A stretch of DNA of 64,000 nt from positions 2,669,001-2,733,000 of the forward strand of contig NZ_CP071604.1 of NCBI RefSeq assembly GCF_017357225.1. The letters run 5' to 3'. The stretch comes from Rhizobium binae. Lineage in GTDB: Bacteria > Pseudomonadota > Alphaproteobacteria > Rhizobiales > Rhizobiaceae. Under the pieces are notes generated by a model. That model was not told the DNA's origin and made no database searches. It saw nothing but the letters and a program-made list of their open reading frames with translations. This document shows positions 54,872 to 63,867 of the stretch, one piece after another. The position numbers and the translations under genes are program-made. Position 1 is the first letter of the stretch; every line of letters begins with the position of its first letter.

Positions 54872-57658
54872 ATGGCCTTGAATATACTGGATACCAACGG
54901 CGCCACAGTCACCAAGACCGGCGCCGAGTTCGAAGCCTACGACGTCATCCGCGACTCCGCTGCCAACCCTTCCACACCTGTCACCCTCGTCGTCTCCGAT
55001 TCCGCCGTGGCAGATCTCGCCGACGAATTGGGCTCGGTTTCCGCGAACGTGACCGGCTCGAGCGCCGACAACACGATCGCGACCGGTGCCGGCAACGACA
55101 CCATCTCAGGCGGCGACGGCGCGGACACGCTGAGCGGCGGCGCCGGCGACGACACAATCATTGGCAATGCCGGCAACGACAAATTGCTCGGCGGCGACGG
55201 CAACGACAGGATCACCGACGGCGGTTTTAACTTTGGACCGGACGGCTTGCTGCCGGAAATCCTCGACATTGACGCCGGCAACGGCGACGACGTCATAACC
55301 ATAGACAGCATCGCCGCATTTACATCGGGAACGATTGATGGCGGTGCGGGCATCGATGCGTTGCGCACCTGGTCGCTCCGTGGCCTGACGCTCAACAATG
55401 TGGAAAATCTTGAAACGGCAGAATTTCAGATCAGCGGTTCGAGCGCAGAGTTCGAGAGCTTTGATAGGATCGTCAGGTCGACCGACCCCTTCTTCAGTTT
55501 TGACCCCTCGCTCGTCGTGACCGACAGCGCCCATCTCGATCTTTCCGACGAATTAGAAGATCTCGGGACCCTTGTCCGCGGCTTCTCCGGCATTGACGTT
55601 AAAACCGGCGATGGCAACGATGAGTTTGCGGGCAGCGACGTCAACGACATTTTCGACGGCAGCGGCGGCAGCGACCTCATCAACGGCAACGGCGGCGATG
55701 ACAAATTGACCGGCGGTGCCGGCAACGACACCATCAATGGCGGCGCCGGCATCGACACGGCGGCATTCGCTGGCAATTTTGCGGATTATTCCTTCGCGGT
55801 CGACAATGGCAGCCGCGTTGTGACGAGCGTGCTGGAAGGCATGGATAGACTGACAGACGTCGAATTCGCGCGCTTTGCCGATGGTGTGTACAATTTCGTG
55901 ACTGAAACCTTCACGGTCAACAGCACCGGGCCGGGGACGCCGCTGAATATCCTGGACACCAACGGTGCCACAATTACCAAGACCGGCGCGGAGTTCGAAG
56001 CCTTCGACGTCATCCGCGACTCCGAAATCAATCCTCTCGTGCCGGTCAACCTGATCATCTCGGATTCCGGCGCAGTAGATCTCGCCGACGAACTTGGCTC
56101 AGGTTCCGCGAACGTGACCGGCTCAAGCGGCAACGATGTGATCACGACGGGCGCAGGCAACGACACCATCACCGGCGGCGACGGCGCAGACATGCTGAAC
56201 GGTGGCGCAGGAAACGACAGCCTCAATGGCGGAGTTGGCAATGACACGCTGAATGGCGGTGACGGCAATGACCATATCTCCGGCGACGTCGGGAACGACG
56301 TGATTAGGGGCGGTGCAGGCAACGATACGATCGACGATGGCGAGCTTTTCGGCCTAAGCCCGGAAGTCGTTGACATCAATGCGGGCGACGGCGACGACTC
56401 CATAAGCGTAGCAACATCGGCTCCGCTGAATTCCGGAACGATTGATGGCGGCGATGGGGTCGATACGCTGCAAGCCGCGTCGCTCCGGGGACTGACGATC
56501 GAGAACATCGAAGTCCTTCAGACTGCAGGATGGTCGGTCGCCGGATCGAGCGCGCAGTTCGAAAGCTTCGATAAAATCGTCTGGTCGACCGATCCGTTTG
56601 GCGATTTTCGCGCCTCGGTGACAATCACGGACAGCGCCCACCTCGATCTAGCCGACGAATTGGGGGATCTGGGAGCGTTCGTCGCCGGCGATGCCTCAGG
56701 CATCGACGTCAAGACCGGCGGCGGTGACGACGAATTTAACGGCACCGACGGCGACGACATTTTCGACGGCAGTGGCGGCAACGACATCCTCCACGGCAAT
56801 GCCGGCGATGACAAATTGACCGGCGGCGCCGGTGACGACGCCATCAATGGCGGCGCCGGCATCGACACGGCGCTGTTCGCCGGCAATTTCGCCGATTATT
56901 CCTTTGCGTTGAACAATGGCGATCACATCCTGACAAGTGTTGCGGAAGGGACGGATACGCTGACAGACGTCGAATTCGCCCGCTTTACCGATGGCGTCTA
57001 TGACTTCGCCACGGAAATCTTCACGAGCACCAACAACGCGCCGACCAATATCCAGCTCTCGAAAACCTCCCTCTCCGAGGATACGCCGCTCTGGACGACG
57101 GTCGGCCTGCTCAGCGCCAGGGACGCCGATGGTGACGCCCTCACCTACACGCTGATCGACGGCGCCGGCGATCACTTCCGCCTGAAGGGCAATCGTATCG
57201 TCACCTCGAAGGCGCTCGACTACGAGACGGCCAAGTCCCACACGATCAAGGTGGCCGTCTCCGACGGCAAGGTCACGGTCGAGAAGGACATCACGATCAA
57301 CGTCCTCGACGTCAACGAGGCCCCGGCCAACCAGGCGCCGATCAAGCTCGCCTTTTCGCGCAGCTCGATCTCCGAGAACGTCGCGATCGGCACCTCGGTC
57401 GGCCTGCTCTCCGCCGTCGATCCGGAAGGCGGCGCGGTCAAGTGGCGCCTGACCGATGATGCCGACGGCATCTTCAAGCTCGTCGGCAACAAGATCCAGA
57501 CGAAGGCGGCGATCGACTACGAAAGCACCCACAGCCTGACCTTCACCGCCGAAGCCTATGACGCGGCCGGCAACGCCGCCAGCCATGACTTCACGCTGGC
57601 CGTGAAGGACGTCTTCGAGCTGCCGTCTTCGAGCCTGCTGCACGACGCTTTGGTTTAG
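54872..57658 (+). CDS. RTX calcium-binding secreted protein 1 with cadherin-like C-domains
   Basis: 928 aa from ATG 54872 (TTGGGGGTAA upstream). Layout: a repeated module (AEFEAYDVIRDSAANP...LVVSDSAVADLADELGS) at about 15-60; RTX nonapeptides (GNDTISGGDGADTLSGGAGDD) at about 70-115; a second copy of the module; RTX again; the whole unit repeats from about 355; then two cadherin-like domains (about 715-920: LSARDADGDALTYTL, DYETAKSHTIKVAVSDG; LLSAVDPEGGAVKWRL, DYESTHSLTFTAEAYD). No N-terminal signal; type I secretion is expected. Similar composition to Rap adhesins secreted by PrsDE, but not proven. The 3' end is duplicated in the next gene. Confidence 0.88.
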   Translation: MALNILDTNGATVTKTGAEFEAYDVIRDSAANPSTPVTLVVSDSAVADLADELGSVSANVTGSSADNTIATGAGNDTISGGDGADTLSGGAGDDTIIGNAGNDKLLGGDGNDRITDGGFNFGPDGLLPEILDIDAGNGDDVITIDSIAAFTSGTIDGGAGIDALRTWSLRGLTLNNVENLETAEFQISGSSAEFESFDRIVRSTDPFFSFDPSLVVTDSAHLDLSDELEDLGTLVRGFSGIDVKTGDGNDEFAGSDVNDIFDGSGGSDLINGNGGDDKLTGGAGNDTINGGAGIDTAAFAGNFADYSFAVDNGSRVVTSVLEGMDRLTDVEFARFADGVYNFVTETFTVNSTGPGTPLNILDTNGATITKTGAEFEAFDVIRDSEINPLVPVNLIISDSGAVDLADELGSGSANVTGSSGNDVITTGAGNDTITGGDGADMLNGGAGNDSLNGGVGNDTLNGGDGNDHISGDVGNDVIRGGAGNDTIDDGELFGLSPEVVDINAGDGDDSISVATSAPLNSGTIDGGDGVDTLQAASLRGLTIENIEVLQTAGWSVAGSSAQFESFDKIVWSTDPFGDFRASVTITDSAHLDLADELGDLGAFVAGDASGIDVKTGGGDDEFNGTDGDDIFDGSGGNDILHGNAGDDKLTGGAGDDAINGGAGIDTALFAGNFADYSFALNNGDHILTSVAEGTDTLTDVEFARFTDGVYDFATEIFTSTNNAPTNIQLSKTSLSEDTPLWTTVGLLSARDADGDALTYTLIDGAGDHFRLKGNRIVTSKALDYETAKSHTIKVAVSDGKVTVEKDITINVLDVNEAPANQAPIKLAFSRSSISENVAIGTSVGLLSAVDPEGGAVKWRLTDDADGIFKLVGNKIQTKAAIDYESTHSLTFTAEAYDAAGNAASHDFTLAVKDVFELPSSSLLHDALV
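57086..57635 (+). repeat. 550-bp near-identical block, copy A
   Basis: Compared by eye with 60155-60704: four differences were noted (at about 57216, 57573, 57588 and 57623). It encodes most of both cadherin-like domains. Confidence 0.85.
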
Positions 57659-57889
57659 CCCGCGATACCGCCATTGCGGGCACGCAGACCTGTGTCCTCT
57701 CGGACGCGCAAACACGCGTGAATGGCTCGATGAAATCAGCGGCGCCGGCAAAATGCGCCGGCGGGCGCGCAAAAACCAGCACCGCTCCGTGCTGGGAGTT
57801 TCCAACCCACGGCTGCCGAATCTACGAATGAGGCCACCGTCACGTCATCCGTTCTTGCAGAGTGCAACGCATCTATTGGAAAGTTAAAT

Positions 57890-60727
57890 ATGGCCTTGAA
57901 TATTCTGAATACGAACGGCGCACCAATTACCAAAACCGGCGCCGAGTTCGAAACATATGACGTCATCCGCTATTCCGAAGCTAATCCTCTTGCCGCGGTC
58001 ACCCTTCAAGTTTCGGGTTCTGGCGCGGCAGACCTCGCCGATGAACTGGGATCGGTTTCCACAGCGGTGACGGGCTCAAGCAGCGCCAATGTCATCACAA
58101 CGGGCGCAGGTAACGACACCATTTTGGGTGGCGGCGGCGCAGATACGCTGAATGGCGGAATCGGCAACGATTTGATCAATGGCGGAACCGGCAATGACAC
58201 ACTCTATGGGGGCGAGGGAAATGACAGTCTCTATGGTGACGTTGGAAACGATATTATTCGCGGTGGCGCAGGCGACGATACGATTGGCGATGGCGACTTT
58301 TTCTCGGCCGTTGCCGAGGTCTACAACATCGATGCAGGCACCGGCAACGACACGGTGAGTCTGTCGAACGATGTCAGCACCAAGGTATCTGGGACAGTCG
58401 ACGGCGGCGCTGGCACCGACACACTGCAGGCTAGCGATATAACGGGCCTGACGATCAAGAACTTCGAAATCCTCGAGGCCGGGCCACTTGGTGTAGTCGC
58501 ATCGACCGCCCAGCTCGAAGGCTTTGATAGGATCAAAGCCCAGTATTACAATATGGACGTCACCTTGAGCTTGACAGACGGCTCCCACGTTGACCTCTCC
58601 GACGAGCTGACAACCGGCCAAGTCTATATCTATGGCAGAGTCTCCGGTATCGACGTCACGACCGGAGGTAGCGAGGACCGATTCAGGGGCACCGACGGCA
58701 ATGATATTTTCAACGCGGGCGCGGGAAATGACACCGTAGACGGCAAAGATGGGAATGACCTCCTGATCGGTGGCGACGGCAACGATTATATCTACGGCGG
58801 CGCCGGAGATGACGTCATCAGGGGCGGAACCGGCGACGACATTATCGTCGACGGCGATGTCTTCACTATCCCGGACTCTGGAGTCTTCGATATTGATGCG
58901 GGAGACGGCAATGATAGCATTGACTTGGAGTCTTACGCTGCCACGTATTCTGGAGTGATCGATGGCGGCGCCGGTACTGACAAGCTGCAAACCCTCAGGC
59001 TTACCGGCCTGACGATCAAGAACGTCGAAATTCTCGAAACGGGCATGTATAGAGTCGATGGTTCGGCTGCGCAGTTCGAAAGCTTCGACAAGATCGTCTA
59101 CTCGAACAGCCCGGGTGATCAGGATGCGATCGCCTTGGCATTGACGGACAGCGTCCATCTTGATCTCTCCGACGAACTGGCAGGCCGTAAGGCCCAGATT
59201 TTCGGCAGTGCCTCCGGCATTGACGTCAAGACCGGCGGCGGAAATGACTATCTAGAAGGAACTGCCGGCAACGACATTTTTGACGGCAGCGGCGGCAACG
59301 ACACGATGAATGGCAATGCCGGCGATGACAAACTGACCGGCGGCGATGGCAACGACCAGATCTCCGGCGGCGTCGGAAATGATATCATCACGGGTGGAGC
59401 AGGCGACGACAAGATCACCGACGGCGATAATTTCTCCACCGTTCCTGAAACCTTCGATATCAACGCCGGCGATGGCAATGATGCCATCAACCTGCAGTCA
59501 CACTCTTCCGCGCTTTCCGGAACGATCGATGGCGGAGCCGGCACGGACACGTTGCGCGTCATCGAGCCGACCCTGGATCCGGGCATGGAATTCATCGGTC
59601 TTGCCGGCCTGACGATCAAGAATGTTGAAATTCTCGAAACGGCGGGAGCCGAGGTTCTCGCTTCGGCCGCCCAGTTCGAAAGCTTCGACAAGATCGTGAA
59701 ATACGAGAAGCCGGGTTACGAGAACGATGTGCTTGCACTGACGCTGACGGACAGCGCCCATGCCGATCTCTCCGACGAGCTGGCAAACCGCCACGTCGAC
59801 ATCTTCGGCACCGCCTTCGGCATCGATGTCAAGACTGGCGGGGGCGACGACTATTTTTTCGGAACCAATGGCAACGACAGGTTCGAAGGCGGCGCCGGCA
59901 ACGACGCACTGTTTGGCGGCGCGGGCACCGACACCGCAGTCTTCTCCGGTAATTTCGTCAATTATACTTTCGCGATGAACAATGGCGATCACATCGTGAG
60001 CAGCGCCAAGGAGGGTACCGACACGCTGCGTGACATCGAAATCGCGCGGTTTGCCGATGGTGTTTACGACTTCAGCAAGAGCACTTTCACGCCCGACGCA
60101 AACAGCGCACCGACCAATATCCAGCTGTCGAAAACAGCGCTTTTCGAGAGCACCCCGCTCTGGACGACGGTCGGCCTGCTCAGCGCCAGGGACGCCGATG
60201 GTGACGCCCTCACCTACACGCTGATCGACGGCGCCGGCGATCACTTCCGCCTGAAGGGCAATCGTATCGTCACCTCGAAGGCGCTGGACTACGAGACGGC
60301 CAAGTCCCACACGATCAAGGTGGCCGTCTCCGACGGCAAGGTCACGGTCGAGAAGGACATCACGATCAACGTCCTCGACGTCAACGAGGCCCCGGCCAAC
60401 CAGGCGCCGATCAAGCTCGCCTTTTCGCGCAGCTCGATCTCCGAGAACGTCGCGATCGGCACCTCGGTCGGCCTGCTCTCCGCCGTCGATCCGGAAGGCG
60501 GCGCGGTCAAGTGGCGCCTGACCGATGATGCCGACGGCATCTTCAAGCTCGTCGGCAACAAGATCCAGACGAAGGCGGCGATCGACTACGAAAGCACCCA
60601 CAGCCTGACCTTCACCGCCGAAGCCTATGACGTGGCCGGCAACGCCACCAGCCATGACTTCACGCTGGCCGTGAAGGACGTCTTCGAGCTGTCGTCTTCG
60701 AGCCTCGCACATGAGGCGCTGATCTAA
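57890..60727 (+). CDS. RTX calcium-binding secreted protein 2 with cadherin-like C-domains
   Basis: 945 aa, tandem paralogue of protein 1. It starts with the same module (LNILNTNGAPITKTGAEFETYDVIRYSEANP), then three alternations of RTX arrays with the module LTIKNVEILET...AQFESFDKIV...LTLTDSAHLDLSDELA...ASGIDVKTGGGDDYF. Unlike protein 1 the unit repeats three times in the middle. Two cadherin-like domains follow, nearly identical to protein 1. The 50 bp upstream of the start (CAACGCATCTATTGG...TTAAATATGGCCTTGAATAT) also match between genes, so the duplication includes the leader. Confidence 0.88.
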   Translation: MALNILNTNGAPITKTGAEFETYDVIRYSEANPLAAVTLQVSGSGAADLADELGSVSTAVTGSSSANVITTGAGNDTILGGGGADTLNGGIGNDLINGGTGNDTLYGGEGNDSLYGDVGNDIIRGGAGDDTIGDGDFFSAVAEVYNIDAGTGNDTVSLSNDVSTKVSGTVDGGAGTDTLQASDITGLTIKNFEILEAGPLGVVASTAQLEGFDRIKAQYYNMDVTLSLTDGSHVDLSDELTTGQVYIYGRVSGIDVTTGGSEDRFRGTDGNDIFNAGAGNDTVDGKDGNDLLIGGDGNDYIYGGAGDDVIRGGTGDDIIVDGDVFTIPDSGVFDIDAGDGNDSIDLESYAATYSGVIDGGAGTDKLQTLRLTGLTIKNVEILETGMYRVDGSAAQFESFDKIVYSNSPGDQDAIALALTDSVHLDLSDELAGRKAQIFGSASGIDVKTGGGNDYLEGTAGNDIFDGSGGNDTMNGNAGDDKLTGGDGNDQISGGVGNDIITGGAGDDKITDGDNFSTVPETFDINAGDGNDAINLQSHSSALSGTIDGGAGTDTLRVIEPTLDPGMEFIGLAGLTIKNVEILETAGAEVLASAAQFESFDKIVKYEKPGYENDVLALTLTDSAHADLSDELANRHVDIFGTAFGIDVKTGGGDDYFFGTNGNDRFEGGAGNDALFGGAGTDTAVFSGNFVNYTFAMNNGDHIVSSAKEGTDTLRDIEIARFADGVYDFSKSTFTPDANSAPTNIQLSKTALFESTPLWTTVGLLSARDADGDALTYTLIDGAGDHFRLKGNRIVTSKALDYETAKSHTIKVAVSDGKVTVEKDITINVLDVNEAPANQAPIKLAFSRSSISENVAIGTSVGLLSAVDPEGGAVKWRLTDDADGIFKLVGNKIQTKAAIDYESTHSLTFTAEAYDVAGNATSHDFTLAVKDVFELSSSSLAHEALI
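60155..60704 (+). repeat. 550-bp near-identical block, copy B
   Basis: Partner of 57086-57635. Upstream of it the two genes diverge sharply, which points to recent gene conversion or segmental copying of the 3' end. Confidence 0.85.
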
Positions 60728-60775
60728 CACAGCAGTTTGCCGCCGACACAGAGATCCGTCGCAGGCGGCTTTCAA

Positions 60776-60813
60776 CATCGGTGGGGCTTGCAGTCTTGCA
60801 AGCCCCACCGATG
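60776..60813 (+). terminator. 17-bp perfect hairpin after the RTX tandem
   Basis: CATCGGTGGGGCTTGCA (60776-60792) pairs fully with 60797-60813 around GTCT. It lies 49 bp past the stop of RTX protein 2. No T-run, but stability is high. Confidence 0.6.
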
Positions 60814-60947
60814 AGACTCTCCGGCGGTCGTTGCGGGCGCCACCCGTAAACGGTGAGGCCGGCGGCCATCCGGGCACCCTCCGAAAATGCCGCTCCACGC
60901 CGGCGCCCGTTTCGGCTATGATTCTCCACCCACCCGAGGAGAGCCGC

Positions 60948-61415
60948 ATGCGTCTGCCCACATTCATCCTCGCCCTCGCCGCCTTGGCCTTTGCGGCCCT
61001 GCCCGCCTTGGCGGAGACCTACAAGACGCCGAAAGCGCTGCTCAAGGCGCTCTACAGCTATGACAGCGACAGAAGCGACGCGGAGGCGCCCTCGCCATAT
61101 TCGATCTTCTTTTCCGATCATCTGAACAGGCTTCTCCAGGCCGATCTCGACAACACGCCGGAGGGCGATGTCGGCGCGGTCGATTTCGATCCTGTCATTG
61201 CAGGCCAGGACGGCGAAGCGAGCAACGTCCGGATCGGCCAGCCAATCCTGCTGGGCGACAAGGCTGAGGTGGAAGTGCAGTTCAAAAACGGCGAAGAGGT
61301 GACGCTGTTCTACACCCTGGTGCGCGAACACGGCGGCTGGAAGGTTGACGACATCGCCAATCAGAAAGGCGATGCTCCCTGGAGCCTGGCAGCACTGTTG
61401 GGGGATGCACAGTAG
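60948..61415 (+). CDS. Exported DUF3828-like protein
   Basis: 155 aa from ATG 60948 (GAGGAGAG upstream). Signal peptide RLPTFILALAALAFAALPALA-ET. Mature sequence (YKTPKALLKALYSYD...SDHLNRLLQADL...FDPVIAGQDGEASNVRIGQPILLGDKAEVEVQFKNGEEVTLFYTLVREHGGWKVDDIA) fits DUF3828-like NTF2-fold proteins. Periplasmic; function unknown. Confidence 0.8.
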   Translation: MRLPTFILALAALAFAALPALAETYKTPKALLKALYSYDSDRSDAEAPSPYSIFFSDHLNRLLQADLDNTPEGDVGAVDFDPVIAGQDGEASNVRIGQPILLGDKAEVEVQFKNGEEVTLFYTLVREHGGWKVDDIANQKGDAPWSLAALLGDAQ

Positions 61416-61740
61416 GCGGCAGCAGACCTACGCGCGCTGCCCCTCTTCTGCTCGTCAGAGAAGCGTGCCGGCATGTCAGCAATGAGAGAGCGCGTGCACT
61501 GATCGCGAGCAACGAGCAATGCAGGGTTGTTGCGCACCGCCTCGTGCCGCTTCGGCACGCCGATCCCGCTATGGCACAGCCATTCAAGCATCTGCTAACT
61601 TTTCGTCAAGTATCTGAATCTTCGGCATTTCCTGTCGTGATAAGCGGTATGCCACAATAATGGCGCTTGCCTTTTGACCGAAATGATGGCACCAATCCAC
61701 CTACTCGGGCATTAGCATGCCGGTGACTGGACTGATGTGG

Positions 61741-61780
61741 TAATTCCTTCCGTTAGGAAGGAGGCGCGGGAATACCCGCC
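61741..61780 (+). promoter_or_regulatory. Tandem hairpins in the cold-shock gene leader
   Basis: CCTTCC-GTTA-GGAAGG (61746-61761) is followed by GCGGG-AATA-CCCGC (61766-61779). The first 3' arm, GGAAGGAGG, is Shine-Dalgarno-like and is buried in the stem. This structure lies about 140 bp upstream of the cold-shock start, consistent with a long regulatory leader. No coding region was recognised in 61416-61916. Confidence 0.45.
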
Positions 61781-61916
61781 TGCGTAGACGTTCTTTCCCC
61801 GTACGTGACTTCTCCGACTGACCCTTCGTCCCATCGATTCGGGGCGAAAGCTAAAGCCGTCCGCTTCCTCTCGGGGGCGCGGATACTACACAGACTAAGG
61901 GAAAAGGACGATCCCA

Positions 61917-62129
61917 ATGGCCACCAAAGGCACCGTAAAATTCTTCAACCAGGACAAGGGTTTTGGTTTCATCACGCCGGACGGCGGCGCAAAGGACGTT
62001 TTCGTCCACATCTCCGCGCTGCAGGCTTCGGGCATCCAGTCGCTGCGCGAAGGCCAGCAGGTTACCTTCGACACCGAGCCGGACCGCATGGGCAAGGGCC
62101 CGAAGGCTGTCAACATCTCGGCTTCGTAA
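61917..62129 (+). CDS. cspA: Cold-shock protein
   Basis: 70 aa cold-shock domain. RNP1 [10 protein letters not shown] and RNP2 DVFVHISAL intact. GGGAAAAGGACG precedes the ATG. RNA chaperone; a strong terminator follows. Which Csp paralogue cannot be told. Confidence 0.95.
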   Translation: MATKGTVKFFNQDKGFGFITPDGGAKDVFVHISALQASGIQSLREGQQVTFDTEPDRMGKGPKAVNISAS

Positions 62130-62157
62130 GTCGGATTTCCGCTTTCTGCGGCATGGA

Positions 62158-62184
62158 CGGCGCTCCGCAAGGGGCGCCGTTTTC
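62158..62184 (+). terminator. Intrinsic terminator of the cold-shock gene
   Basis: CGGCGCTCC pairs with GGGGCGCCG (9 bp, one G-U) around GCAA, followed by TTTTCGTTT. Starts 28 bp after the stop. Confidence 0.88.
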
Positions 62185-62309
62185 GTTTGCGCTTGCGAAT
62201 TTGTGGATCGCAACGGCAAGTGTTATATGCGCCTTTCATCCGATGACCGCCCCGTGCGGCAGCAGTGCGCTGAAGGGCAGCCTGCGAACACAGGAACAAT
62301 GAAACGCCG

Positions 62310-62387
62310 ATGATGCAGAAGAGGCCGATTTTTGCGGTCGCCCCGATGATTGACTGGACGGATCGACCCATAATTCAAGGCGGCTAA
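62310..62387 (+). pseudogene. dusA: 5' fragment of dusA (tRNA-dihydrouridine synthase A), truncated
   Basis: ATG 62310 opens a frame encoding QKRPIFAVAPMIDWTDR, the N-terminal FMN-binding start of DusA. After codon Arg (CGA at 62364-62366), where family members continue with His-Cys-Arg, the sequence becomes unrelated (PIIQGG) and stops at 62387. Only the start of the gene is present. Confidence 0.8.
62343..62366. other. Candidate attachment site of a dusA-integrated element
   Basis: The conserved stretch encoding PMIDWTDR within dusA, at which sequence identity to DusA ends. The 5' end of dusA is a described integration target for prophages and genomic islands with a dedicated integrase family. 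This copy would be one att end; the other would be beyond the window. Confidence 0.55.
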
Positions 62388-62563
62388 AGTGTCTGTCGTA
62401 CTTCTCGTCGTACTCTGTTCCGGAACCCGACCCTCGTCCAGGGTAGGCATTTGGTTGCACTGTCCATTCGCTCTCCACAACTAAAGCACCCCCAAAGCAA
62501 TTGGCTAATTCAACGATCGCTATTAGCTTGGGCTTGCCCACGTCGAATCATCTGGAGTCGTTG

Positions 62564-62761
62564 ATGGATGGCCAGGAAAATAATGCAGCTATTGAAGTCG
62601 GGCACTGTTCTCAGTGTGGCAGGCCGCCGGAAGGGCGAAGACCGGGAATGATTTCAGCAGCTCTTTCTGCCTTGGATTCCACCGCAAAAGCAACAGCATC
62701 GTTGTCGGCCATCTGGAATAGCATCCGCCCAATCCTCCGGCACTTCTTCGGAATGAGCTAA
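62564..62761 (+). CDS. Small protein with CxxC, unknown
   Basis: 65 aa from ATG 62564; a TTG at 62501 could extend it. VGHCSQCGRPPEG carries one CxxC. Ends 4 bp before the next gene, so co-transcribed with it. Composition differs from the GC-rich neighbours. Not recognised. Confidence 0.5.
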   Translation: MDGQENNAAIEVGHCSQCGRPPEGRRPGMISAALSALDSTAKATASLSAIWNSIRPILRHFFGMS

Positions 62762-62765
62762 GCAA

Positions 62766-63617
62766 ATGACCGATCAGCCAGAAGGACAAAGATTTTCGCA
62801 GGTTTATATGCGGCGCGCCGACTTGCTGCCGGACAGCGCGCGAATGCGAAACCGCATCGCGAAGATCATTGGCGCACTTGGCGATCACGACGATCTCCGA
62901 AGCTTCGGACAATTTATTGAACGCGAGCAAGGCATACTCGTCGGCCAGACAGTCTACAGCTACCAATGGCCACCGATTTTACAAAAAATGGAGCTTCGCG
63001 ACGTTCTCGATACAATTACGACCATCTACAGCGCAATATCGAGCTACGACCAAGGAAGGGAAGCGCAGAAACGCAAGACATTCCTCGACAACTGCCGCCG
63101 GGTTTTTGCGGAAGAGCAAGTTCGTTATAGAATCGATGATCGAGGCGGCGTTCACTTGGCGGTTGACGAAGAGTTCGAAGCTGCGCGCATCTCCACCATT
63201 TCAGGCTTAGGTGCTCCACGCTACAACGGCGTCCGTTCGCTCTACGATGACGCCTTCATTGCACTTGATAGAACCCCACCCGATGGGAAGGCTGCGCTCA
63301 GGTCCGCATTCTTCGCCACGGAAAGCCTTTTCAGGCTCATATTCCCATCTGCTCATCAATTGAGTTCGAGTGAAATACAGAAACATTTGGAGCCACTCGT
63401 CAGCAGACTCTATGCTAATCAAAAGCCAGCCATCAATCTGGCGCAAAAGCTCGTGGCCTCGCTGAAAGATTGGATTGACGGTGCACACTTCTACAGACAC
63501 GAGCCTGGCGCCGAGGAACCGGCTCAGCCGCCGCTGGAGCTGGCAATCTATATGGTGAGCGAGGCGGGAGGTCATTTGCGCTGGCTTGCAAAGCTCGACG
63601 CTATGGCTTCGAACTAG
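62766..63617 (+). CDS. Hypothetical island protein
   Basis: 283 aa, predominantly helical. ARMRNRIAKIIGALGDHDDLRSFGQFIEREQG and AALRSAFFATESLFRLIFPSAHQL are notable helices; the C-terminus FYRHEPGAEEPAQPPLELAIYMVSEAGGHLRWLAKLD seems conserved-type. Codon use is less GC-rich than surrounding core genes. No membrane helix or enzyme motif is recognised. Abortive-infection-like proteins sometimes have such helical layouts, but this is only a guess. Confidence 0.65.
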   Translation: MTDQPEGQRFSQVYMRRADLLPDSARMRNRIAKIIGALGDHDDLRSFGQFIEREQGILVGQTVYSYQWPPILQKMELRDVLDTITTIYSAISSYDQGREAQKRKTFLDNCRRVFAEEQVRYRIDDRGGVHLAVDEEFEAARISTISGLGAPRYNGVRSLYDDAFIALDRTPPDGKAALRSAFFATESLFRLIFPSAHQLSSSEIQKHLEPLVSRLYANQKPAINLAQKLVASLKDWIDGAHFYRHEPGAEEPAQPPLELAIYMVSEAGGHLRWLAKLDAMASN

Positions 63618-63678
63618 AGCAGCAGCCCTCCGGCGGATCCAGGACAAACAGACCCGCCCGAAGGAGAGGCAATATTAG

Positions 63679-63867
63679 CTATTGCCTGTACGGCCGATCC
63701 CTGTCCGAAACCTTAACCTCCGCGCAGCGAAGCTCGTCAGATCCAGACAGGTAGCGGCGCAGATTGCCCCACTGCATGTTTTTATGACGCGGGCAGTTGC
63801 CGTTCGTTTTATGGGGCTTACAGAGGCCGCACGAAGCTTTGCGCGGGCGCTTTCTTTTGTGGTGCAT
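63679..63867 (-). CDS. Small basic Cys/His-rich protein
   Basis: 62 aa. MHHKRKRPRKASCGLCKPHKTNGNCPRHKNMQWGNLRRYL has C-x2-C and C-x2-H spaced like a zinc finger. Family seen as hypothetical proteins in rhizobial accessory regions. Bases 63868-64000 downstream hold no recognised gene. Confidence 0.65.
   Translation of the reverse strand: MHHKRKRPRKASCGLCKPHKTNGNCPRHKNMQWGNLRRYLSGSDELRCAEVKVSDRDRPYRQ

Noticed and set aside
55081..55230. Short regular DNA repeats resembling a CRISPR or satellite
   Set aside because: They are codons for RTX nonapeptides with degenerate third positions, not identical repeats with spacers.
56696..60967. Long minus-strand frames opposite the RTX genes
   Set aside because: Shadows of repetitive GGxGxD coding; their near-identical segments merely reflect the duplicated plus-strand block.
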